From the NCBI GenBank assembly GCA_028289545.1, contig JANQPG010000100.1, positions 1 through 64,000 of the forward strand: a DNA stretch of 64,000 nucleotides, read 5' to 3'. The stretch comes from Woeseiaceae bacterium. Its GTDB lineage: Bacteria > Pseudomonadota > Gammaproteobacteria > Steroidobacterales > Woeseiaceae. A program made the translations under genes and the position numbers. The notes beneath the pieces are model-generated. The model saw only the letters and a program-made list of their open reading frames with translations, was not told where the DNA came from and did no database searches. Positions within the stretch are counted from its first letter, which is position 1. Each line of letters opens with the position of its first letter. Shown one piece after another: positions 53,877 through 60,925 of the stretch.

Positions 53877-53928
53877 TCCGGGTTTCGAACGGCCGAGTTT
53901 CCGGTCGCGACGACACTGGCCGGTACGC

Positions 53929-54882
53929 TCAAGCGACCTGAGCGCCTCCCTGTTCGGTAAGCGCGCTCGGCGAGGCGACGGCGGTACCTTCCATGACGGC
54001 AATCCAGTTGCTCAACAGGCGATCGCAGATAGTGGAGAACGGTATCACCATCGCTTTCAACAGCATCCGGTTGCCGAAACCGGATTTCCCCGTGATCCGG
54101 AAAGTCAGCTGGATTCGGGTGCCTTCGGCCTCTCGTGACAGCGCCCAATCCCCGCTCAGCTTTGCGATGGGATACGGGTAGTCTTTCGCGTCCGTGTGTA
54201 CACGGAAGGAAAATGCACGGCCTTCCTCCCAGATCGTACAGGTTTCGGACCAGGACTTGCCGTTGGTGTCCCAGCATCGGCGAACCATACCCACACCGCT
54301 GCCCGAAACGACCTCCACCTTGCTGAGGTTGTCCGCAACATCGGCATAGCGCTCGTGATCGCTCATGACCTGCCATGCGCGCTCGGGTGTTGCGTCAGTG
54401 GTAGCGGTGGCGGTCAAGGTCAGCGTACCTTCTTGCGACATCGTCGAGACGGCGTGTTGCCCCTGATAGAGTGTCGCTACGCCGATGAACTGCTCGATGG
54501 CGAATAGCAGAACGATGGCGGCGATGACGAGCAAGGTAACCAACCCCAGTCCCGAGAACAGCCCGGAGGCTACGAACAACAACACGCCGGTCCCGAGTAC
54601 CCAGCCCAGGTCCATTGTCGTGATGCTCTTGGCACGTCCTACATGCAGTAGTTGCTGCCTCGCCGTCCAGAGCACAAAGGCGGCGAAGAGGAAGAGGCCA
54701 AATCCCAGCGCCATGATCACGTCCTTAGGAGCCATGCCGAGCAATTCAAACTGCCGATCGAAGACAAACTCTGCGATTGCGTGAGGCGTCAGGATGCAGG
54801 CGGCGCCGGTCACTGCCGAGAACAAGCCGTTCGCCGTCAATGCGTTTCTGAGCAGGGAGTCGTTGCTTTGGTGCCTGATCAT
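53929..54882 (-). CDS. Four-TM protein with C-terminal SRPBCC domain
   Basis: A 317-residue protein. Four TM segments lie at about residues 15-35, 55-75, 88-105 and 110-130. From about 140 a polyketide cyclase/SRPBCC fold follows, starting LTLTATATTDATPERAWQVM and including VSGSGVGMVRRCW, WEEGRAFSFRV and the ending GNRMLLKAMVIPF. The C-terminal domain binds hydrophobic ligands in other proteins. Fusion to a four-helix membrane module is unusual. The start at 54882 follows GGGAAC; the open frame extends 25 codons further. It is convergent with the TetR gene. Confidence 0.8.
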   Translation of the reverse strand: MIRHQSNDSLLRNALTANGLFSAVTGAACILTPHAIAEFVFDRQFELLGMAPKDVIMALGFGLFLFAAFVLWTARQQLLHVGRAKSITTMDLGWVLGTGVLLFVASGLFSGLGLVTLLVIAAIVLLFAIEQFIGVATLYQGQHAVSTMSQEGTLTLTATATTDATPERAWQVMSDHERYADVADNLSKVEVVSGSGVGMVRRCWDTNGKSWSETCTIWEEGRAFSFRVHTDAKDYPYPIAKLSGDWALSREAEGTRIQLTFRITGKSGFGNRMLLKAMVIPFSTICDRLLSNWIAVMEGTAVASPSALTEQGGAQVA

Positions 54883-55071
54883 GCCGTTTGTTCCCGTGGT
54901 CGCTGACGTTGTCGAGTCCCACAAGCTTACGCTTCCGGTAGCGGCTGACAATAACACCGGAAGTCATATTGTCGGGCCCGGATCGCGCCAGAAAAAAGTC
55001 CATGGATTGTGCATCCGAACCATGCATTGCGCGCATCGTAAAGGCGTCACTGTGGCCAGGATCTAGTACCC

Positions 55072-56283
55072 ATGTCGAACGAGCAAACCTTCGTCAGATT
55101 GATGCTTTGTGCGTTGTGCACCGGAATAGCCGGGTGCGTGAACTCCGTGGTTCTTCCGGATGACCGTCCCCACAGCGGTGTTTTGCTCGAAACTGAGCAG
55201 GTGTTGGATCGCGAAATCCCGTCGTTGCTGGCGCAACACGATGCTGCCGGGGTTGGCGTCGGCATCATCAGCAACGGCGAGTTGACGTGGACAGGCTATT
55301 ACGGCGAGCAGGGACCCGGGATGCCCGTGACCTCGAAAACCGTTTTCAATACCGCATCTGTCGCAAAAACGGTCGCTGCCGAGACATTGCTTGCGCTTGC
55401 TGCCAAAGGGCTGATTTCACTGGACGATCCGATACACGCCCATGTCGAACATCCCGAACTTTCTGCCGATCCGCGGTTTCGGAAGCTGACCCCGAGATTG
55501 TTGCTGGCTCATCGTGGCGGTTTGTTGAACTGGCCGTACAGCTATGAGGACAATCGTGCGGCCTTCATCTCCGAGCCCGGGGAGTCGTTCAGTTACTCCG
55601 GTATGGGCATCGAACTCGCGGCCGAGTACGCCGAAAACCGGCTTGGAACCGACTTTGAGGATCTGGCTTTCGAGCATCTGCTCGACCCGATCGGAGTGAC
55701 CGAAATGGCGCTGGGGCGCCCGAAGCCGTGGATGGAGGGCCGCCGTGCTACACCCATGGATACCGACGGCGAGTATTTTGATACATCAACGGGCGACGGA
55801 CGGCTGTCAGACGACAACTACGACAGCGGCTGGAGCGCGGCCGACGACCTGCTGACCACCGTCGATGCTTACGCGAGATTCATGATCGCCGTGATGGAGA
55901 GCCGCTGGCTGGATGCAGAGGCGAGGGCCGCGCGAACGCAGATTCTAAGCCCGCTTGCGGGTGACCCTGTGTGGGACTGTGCTCCGGACGCGAGTGTCGT
56001 TTGCGCCGAACGCTACGGTCACGGACTTGGCTGGATGGTCTATCGTTTTGCCGACCATGCGGTCGTCAAGCATGGCGGGAACGACCGCGGCGAGAACGCG
56101 CTGGTTATCTACTCACCCGATACCGGCAACGGCGCAGTGATACTCGTCAACGGCGGCAACGGCATATTCGTCTCGACGCAGATACTGGGACTCATTAGTG
56201 AGGAGCCCGAAATTGCTGCTTACTACCGGCAGCTCGTCAACAAATTCTACGGCGTCGAGCTGCCAGCGGTCAGCGGAGACTGA
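55072..56283 (+). CDS. Beta-lactamase-fold serine hydrolase lipoprotein
   Basis: A 403-residue protein with a lipoprotein signal ending GIAGC (residue 22). The class C beta-lactamase/penicillin-binding fold shows the SxxK nucleophile in NTASVAKTVAAE, the Tyr motif in FSYSGMGIELAAEY, and the third motif as VVKHGGNDRGENAL. It is probably an esterase, DD-peptidase or D-aminopeptidase of the AmpC-like family rather than a true antibiotic resistance enzyme. AGGA precedes the start. It stands alone, 70 bases before a Gfo/Idh/MocA gene on the same strand. Confidence 0.9.
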   Translation: MSNEQTFVRLMLCALCTGIAGCVNSVVLPDDRPHSGVLLETEQVLDREIPSLLAQHDAAGVGVGIISNGELTWTGYYGEQGPGMPVTSKTVFNTASVAKTVAAETLLALAAKGLISLDDPIHAHVEHPELSADPRFRKLTPRLLLAHRGGLLNWPYSYEDNRAAFISEPGESFSYSGMGIELAAEYAENRLGTDFEDLAFEHLLDPIGVTEMALGRPKPWMEGRRATPMDTDGEYFDTSTGDGRLSDDNYDSGWSAADDLLTTVDAYARFMIAVMESRWLDAEARAARTQILSPLAGDPVWDCAPDASVVCAERYGHGLGWMVYRFADHAVVKHGGNDRGENALVIYSPDTGNGAVILVNGGNGIFVSTQILGLISEEPEIAAYYRQLVNKFYGVELPAVSGD

Positions 56284-56353
56284 CTGCCCGGGCGTGCCCG
56301 CTATATACTGATCGGCGTGCGCGAGGCACGGTAAAGCAGGGTCCAGCAAGACC

Positions 56354-57397
56354 ATGGCGGTGATCAATACGGCGCTTCTTTCCTTCGGCATGTCCGGTCG
56401 GGTGTTTCACGCACCCTTCATAGCATTGCACCCGGGCTTCAACTTGGCCGGGTGCTGGGAGAGGTCCGCAAAACGCATGGGCGAGTCTTACCCACAAACA
56501 AGAAGTTACGACTCTCTGCAGGCTCTGTTGGACGACGAATCGGTCGACCTGGTCGTCGTAAACACGCCAACCTGGACACACTATGACTACACGAGGAGGG
56601 CACTCGAGGCAGGCAAGCACGTTGTCGTGGAGAAGGCGTTTGCGGGCAATGCCGAAGAGGCAACAGACTTGCGCGATCTTGCTCGTGTGGCAGGAAGGAA
56701 ACTCGCCGTGTTCCAGAATCGTCGTTGGGACAGCGACTTCCTGTCCGTACGGGAGGTCCTGGACGAGGGGGATCTGGGCGACATTGTCGAAGCCAATTTC
56801 GGTTTTCTGCGCTTCGATCCGGGTCTGAGCCCAAAGATTCATAAAGAAGAACCGAGCTCGGGCGCCGGCATCGTCAAAGACCTTGGGCCGCATGTGATCG
56901 ACCAGGCAATGGTCTTGTTTGGATTGCCGGAAAGCGTGTTTGCAGATATCGACATTACGCGACCGAGTTCCAGGGTTGACGATTACTTCGATATTTCGCT
57001 CTTTTACTCCGACAAGCGTATCCACGTGAAGGGCGGGTACTTCTTTAGACAGCCCATGCCCGAGTATTCGCTGTTTGGAAAAAGCGGCTGTTATCTCAAG
57101 AGGCGAAGTGACGTTCAGGAACGCCAGCTCGACGCGGGAATGAGTCCCGACGATTCAGATTACGGCTGGGAACCTACAGGGCGCGAAGGTCAGCTCTATC
57201 TGGGGGCCGGGAGTGAAGGTGAGCAGGAACTCATCACCGCGCCGCAGGGAAACTATACGAACTTCTACGATGGCATGTACGAGGCTATTGCAAATGATCG
57301 GCCGGAACCCGTTACGGCCGACGACGGTGTGCGCGTCATGCGTGTGATCGACGCCGCATTTGAAAGTCAGCAATCCGGGCGGGTTGTCCGGTTGTAG
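56354..57397 (+). CDS. Gfo/Idh/MocA-family oxidoreductase
   Basis: A 347-residue NAD(P)-dependent oxidoreductase. The N-terminal Rossmann fold starts INTALLSFGMSGRVFHAPFI, and VVVNTPTWTHYDYTRRALEAGKHVVVEKAF carries the conserved Glu-Lys. The C-terminal alpha/beta domain has VKDLGPHVIDQAMVLFG, with the conserved Asp and His used in catalysis. Closest in form to YdgJ-like members acting on sugars or inositols. The EKP motif is EKA here. It follows the serine hydrolase by 70 bases, possibly one transcript. Confidence 0.9.
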   Translation: MAVINTALLSFGMSGRVFHAPFIALHPGFNLAGCWERSAKRMGESYPQTRSYDSLQALLDDESVDLVVVNTPTWTHYDYTRRALEAGKHVVVEKAFAGNAEEATDLRDLARVAGRKLAVFQNRRWDSDFLSVREVLDEGDLGDIVEANFGFLRFDPGLSPKIHKEEPSSGAGIVKDLGPHVIDQAMVLFGLPESVFADIDITRPSSRVDDYFDISLFYSDKRIHVKGGYFFRQPMPEYSLFGKSGCYLKRRSDVQERQLDAGMSPDDSDYGWEPTGREGQLYLGAGSEGEQELITAPQGNYTNFYDGMYEAIANDRPEPVTADDGVRVMRVIDAAFESQQSGRVVRL

Positions 57398-57484
57398 TTC
57401 GAAGACATTAACCCGTTGCCGTATTGCGCCTTGCTTCGCAATTCCTTGGCCAGTGCAGATAGCCGCCGCATGGCCTGGCTTTTC

Positions 57485-58537
57485 TCACCGCGATGACAGG
57501 TGCTTCGAGTGCGCCTTGAGTTCCTCGACGGCTGCGTCATTCAGCAGTTTCCTCGGTACTTCGGTCAGGTCCGATCCTTCCGCAAGACCCAGACGCTCGC
57601 GCAACGCACGCAGAACGGCGCGATTTGCGTAGCTGTGTGCATCGGAAGTGAGATCGCTCTGATTCTCCGAGAACCGGCGTAGCAGATCCGCGATGGTCTC
57701 GCTGGCATAACCGAGTTCGACGAGCTTGGCGCGATACTCGAGTTGCCAGCCCTCAAGACCCGGAAATCGCTGGTAATCGGAAAAGTGCTGACTCTCGTGC
57801 GCCAGATAGCTCACACGAAACGTCTCGTCGGTCAGGCTGTCGTAAAGTGGAACAATGGCGAAGAGCCCTGCTGACGTCGCCCAGCCCCCTGTGCCCGAAC
57901 GATCGCAGGTCAGATAGTTGGCCCAGCCCTGGCTCTCGAAATCATCGAGGTAGAACACGGTTGTGTTTACGGAACCTTCGGGCAGCTCGACGAACTCGTC
58001 GACCTCCTTCTGCCGGGTCCAGATCATGAGGTCGAGCAACAGTCCTGTCCGCCCGCTTAGAGCATAGCGGCCTTGTGTCTCAATGCGACGGAGCACCTGA
58101 TCGAGCAGATCGTCGTCGTCGGCCCGTGCCGGCGCGCCGAGCAGGTCCGCGAGATCCCGTCGCAGCCACCGTTCCGATACGTCACGATCACTCGGTGCCA
58201 TGACGCTTTGACGCCAGTAGTCCTGAAATCGCGCCAGTGCTCGATCGGCAAATGCTGCTGTGTCGATATCCTGGTCAGCGGCAGCGGTACCGGCGCCTTG
58301 CAGGCGTTCGAGCATGCAGTCGCGCAGACTGGCCTTCCGCGTAGTCAGCGTGTCCCGGGGAATCCCCTCGAGGATCGACATGGCCTTCTGCCCATCAGCC
58401 TGAAGTATTGCCGCAAAAGCGCTGCCCATCGAGGCGTGAGCGTCTTCCCGTGGAGCGGACGCGCTCGGCGGTGGGGCCGTGGCAACCGCAAGCACAATGC
58501 CAAACATACAGGTTCTGCAAACAGCCAAAGCTCGCAT
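57485..58537 (-). CDS. Exported HExxH putative metallopeptidase
   Basis: A 350-residue protein with a signal peptide (MRALAVCRTCMFGIVLAVAT). A helical region of about 200 residues precedes a zincin-like motif AHESQHFSDYQRF (H247, E248, H251), followed by GWQLEYRAKLVELGY, whose Glu could be a third ligand. The family is not recognised; motif and location suggest a periplasmic peptidase. I start at 58537 because ACGGAG precedes it and the signal peptide begins there; the open frame extends over 100 codons further, with non-protein-like composition. It lies 32 bases downstream of an AraC regulator gene on the same strand. Confidence 0.75.
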   Translation of the reverse strand: MRALAVCRTCMFGIVLAVATAPPPSASAPREDAHASMGSAFAAILQADGQKAMSILEGIPRDTLTTRKASLRDCMLERLQGAGTAAADQDIDTAAFADRALARFQDYWRQSVMAPSDRDVSERWLRRDLADLLGAPARADDDDLLDQVLRRIETQGRYALSGRTGLLLDLMIWTRQKEVDEFVELPEGSVNTTVFYLDDFESQGWANYLTCDRSGTGGWATSAGLFAIVPLYDSLTDETFRVSYLAHESQHFSDYQRFPGLEGWQLEYRAKLVELGYASETIADLLRRFSENQSDLTSDAHSYANRAVLRALRERLGLAEGSDLTEVPRKLLNDAAVEELKAHSKHLSSR

Positions 58538-58569
58538 GCACAGATCTCCGTCGGAGCAAAAACTGCTTT

Positions 58570-59307
58570 CTAGACGGATGTGTCCCTGGCTTCTTGAACA
58601 AACTTGATCTTTCGAAACTGACCTGGGGTTTTGCCCGTCAGTGCGCGGACGGCTCGTGTCATGTGCGACTGATCCGCAAAACCGTTGGCCAATGCCAACT
58701 CCGCCAACGACGTGCTCCCGGCGGCGATGCCTCGCAGCACCTTGCGAGTGCGTTCCTCCAATCGGTAGCGCGCCGGTGTGGTTCCATAGGTCGAACGAAA
58801 GCCCCGGCTGACCGCCGGGCAGGACAGCCCGATGGTGTCGGCCCACGACTGGATGGAGCCGCCTTGCTCTCGAAGATACCTGGCCAGCTCATCCGGCCAG
58901 TCCAGCATCAACGGCTCCCTGACCTCGCTCGGCCGTAAATAGTGAATTGCGTCGGGGGATCGAGCAACCGCGGCGCTAACCAGCGCATCCGGATCGGCAA
59001 CGCGAAACACCGCCGGGTAGTCGGCGTCCATCGGTAACGGGATGTTCAATACGCGGGACCGGGAGGTCGAAACGAGGTTTGCATGCGCTTCGAACGCTGT
59101 ATGAAACACAATGTCGCCGGCCTCGAGATGCCACCTGCCGGTATCGCCGCTTTCGAAGTAGCCAACGTCGGTAATCACAGCGACGTAGGCGGCGTCATGC
59201 CGATGCCGTGGCCAGTGTCCTTTCTTCGGTTGCTGTCGCAGCTGACTGACACGACGCAACGACACGGGCTGTTTCGAGCGGACTTGGATGCGCGTTGTTG
59301 CCGTCAA
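58570..59307 (-). CDS. AraC-family regulator with cupin sensor
   Basis: A 245-residue protein. An N-terminal cupin-like domain (about 15-110) has HRHDAAYVAVITDVGYFE and LEAGDIVFHTAFEAHANLV. The C-terminal AraC HTH pair (about 150-240) has SWADTIGLSCPAVSRGFRST and LAELALANGFADQSHMTRAV, then ALTGKTPGQFRK. Both HTH units are intact. The TTG start at 59307 is provisional. It may control the HExxH gene 32 bases downstream. The 616-base spacer to the right separates it from the CHAT unit. Confidence 0.9.
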   Translation of the reverse strand: MTATTRIQVRSKQPVSLRRVSQLRQQPKKGHWPRHRHDAAYVAVITDVGYFESGDTGRWHLEAGDIVFHTAFEAHANLVSTSRSRVLNIPLPMDADYPAVFRVADPDALVSAAVARSPDAIHYLRPSEVREPLMLDWPDELARYLREQGGSIQSWADTIGLSCPAVSRGFRSTYGTTPARYRLEERTRKVLRGIAAGSTSLAELALANGFADQSHMTRAVRALTGKTPGQFRKIKFVQEARDTSV

Positions 59308-59923
59308 TCGAACCTACTGTCTGTTGGCCGAAGGCAATATACTGCAGAAAACTGCCGAGCAACTCCACTGGCGGCGCATGCATTTGCTTGCCGAAAGATG
59401 CCGTTTCACCTTTCGTGGCATCTCGCGTGCTGAGTCGTGCCCGCGCGTTCATTTAATGGTTGTAGCCGAAACGGTGAGCGGACTGGTAAAACTTCGTCGA
59501 TCTTGGGAAACAAAAGGGGCGAAACTCCGGACAGTCTTGGCCAAGACAAACTCCGGTATATCGTCCAGGTTGTTAAAAAAAGGATATTAGTTGCCCCTGT
59601 GATGCACTGGCCCAATTGTCTAAAACACAAATTATTCAATAGTTTACGTGCACCAAGTTTGCTGCGGAGGACTTTTTCGGCATTCTGCGAAAGCGCCTTG
59701 GCGCGCGATTTTTTGTCCCGGCGCGAGCACGGGGCTCCGGTGTTCGATTCAGGTTGCGCAAACCGTGTGAAAAACCGAACATAGATCAGGCAAGTCCAGA
59801 AAGAACAAGGACACAAGAGACGGATACAGTCTCATTCGCCCGACGAACATTAACGATAAACGGCGTATTCAGCAGGATTTCACAGATCCTCGTGGGTGGA
59901 CTTTCACGACCCGGAGATTCTGG
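59308..59923. other. 616-base AT-richer spacer upstream of the CHAT unit
   Basis: Noticeably AT-richer than the genes around it, especially 59500-59660. No convincing gene in any frame. A short hairpin GCGC-CTTG-GCGC (59693-59704) followed by TTTTTT (59709-59714) may be a weak rightward terminator. A tRNA-like T-loop word (GTTCGATTC near 59740) has no supporting stems. Length and composition fit an insertion junction or a long regulatory leader for the next genes. No attachment-site repeat is visible at its ends. Confidence 0.5.
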
Positions 59924-60328
59924 ATGGAGAAGTTAGGCGTTGGATTACTCGCGATTGCGGTATTGAGCTTCCTCAACATGGCGGCCGCAGCCCAGCCATC
60001 GTGCACCACGTGTGCGAAAACCGTGGTGCTCGACCGGTCAGACATCGAGTGTGTCAGGGACAAAGTTCGTAATCTGGTCTCTCGCGACCTGGCGATTGTC
60101 ATTGTCACAAGAGATGGTTGCGACACAGACCTGACGGAGGACGATATCCGCATAGAAGTTGTACCACAACGCGGGAAAAGTGGCGGTAAACCGGCAAAGG
60201 AGAAGTACTCGCCGGTGTTGCTGTCACGATCCGATGCAGTTTGTCTTCTGGCGAAACTCGAGGAGTACGCCGGGAGTCAGGAGGAACAGGTCGTTTTCGA
60301 TCTGAGTCGCTGCGAGCAAGATGGTTGA
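59924..60328 (+). CDS. Small secreted six-cysteine protein (CHAT unit)
   Basis: A 134-residue protein with a signal peptide of about 24 residues (MEKLGVGLLAIAVLSFLNMA). The mature part has six cysteines (C27, C30, C43, C66, C107, C130), the first two as CTTC, consistent with three disulphides in an oxidising compartment. The middle (LAIVIVTRDG) is beta-like and the rest charged. No family recognised. It overlaps the next gene by 8 bases and heads the three-gene unit, so co-expression is strongly implied. The ribosome site is CCCGGAG-like, just upstream. Confidence 0.8.
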   Translation: MEKLGVGLLAIAVLSFLNMAAAAQPSCTTCAKTVVLDRSDIECVRDKVRNLVSRDLAIVIVTRDGCDTDLTEDDIRIEVVPQRGKSGGKPAKEKYSPVLLSRSDAVCLLAKLEEYAGSQEEQVVFDLSRCEQDG

Positions 60329-60923
60329 GACAGAAGCTCAAGATCGTGAGGCCACGAGCAAGGCTGCGTCAGATCGAAGTCTGGAAGAACGTAGGTTCAG
60401 CTTCGAGAAGATAGGGATTGCTGTTGCAGTTTTTGGCGCGATTCTCGCGTCAATAGAACTGTACTCCAGATTCAAGTTCGAGCCAGAAGGCAAGCGGGCT
60501 GATCAGACGCTGACCTTCATGGAACGTTTTGACAGCGATCGGCTCGTGTCTGCCAGGCGCGAAATCAACGCCTTGCTGGATGCCGCGGACGAGTTTATTG
60601 ACGAGAATATCGAAGCGAATGAGCTCACCGATTTGGGCGAAGAAACGGAAACTGTCGTCGATTTGCTGCTCGTCGAGTTTTTTTTCCGCAGTGAATCGGG
60701 TGACGTCAGTGAGCCGCTTGTTCAAGTCGTCTCTTTTTTCGGCCAGTTGCAGGTTTGCATAGAGACTGAGCTTTGTGACCGGTCCACGGCACACGATTTT
60801 CTGGATACGTATGCATCGACTTTCTGGCAAAGATTTGAGCCTGTCGTTGAACGTGCCAGGACTGAAGGCCGTCCAGGTTTCGCCAGCGAAATGGAACGAT
60901 TTGTTTTGGCGATAGAGAAGTAG
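60321..60923 (+). CDS. Single-span membrane protein (CHAT unit)
   Basis: A 200-residue protein. A charged N-terminus (about 30 residues) leads to one TM helix (FEKIGIAVAVFGAILASIEL, about residues 29-48). A soluble helical domain follows, with FMERFDSDRLVSARREINAL, VDLLLVEFFFRSESG and FLDTYASTFWQRFEP. The helical domain resembles DUF4760-like proteins, which have no known function. Topology is ambiguous, because basic residues flank both sides of the helix. It overlaps the six-cysteine gene by 8 bases and the CHAT gene starts 3 bases after its stop, so the three are one transcript. Confidence 0.8.
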   Translation: MVETEAQDREATSKAASDRSLEERRFSFEKIGIAVAVFGAILASIELYSRFKFEPEGKRADQTLTFMERFDSDRLVSARREINALLDAADEFIDENIEANELTDLGEETETVVDLLLVEFFFRSESGDVSEPLVQVVSFFGQLQVCIETELCDRSTAHDFLDTYASTFWQRFEPVVERARTEGRPGFASEMERFVLAIEK

Positions 60924-60925
60924 AC

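Noticed and set aside
55072..56283. Acquired beta-lactam resistance gene
   Set aside because: The motifs are those of the broad serine hydrolase family, and lipoprotein targeting plus lack of mobile context do not suggest a resistance determinant.
59735..59760. tRNA or attachment-site fragment (GTTCGATTC)
   Set aside because: No matching T stem, acceptor stem or duplicated copy at the other end of the CHAT unit.
59924..60923. Bacterial gasdermin partner for the CHAT protease
   Set aside because: Neither small protein has gasdermin length, the N-terminal palmitoylated Cys context or the expected fold. One has a signal peptide and the other an N-terminal TM helix.
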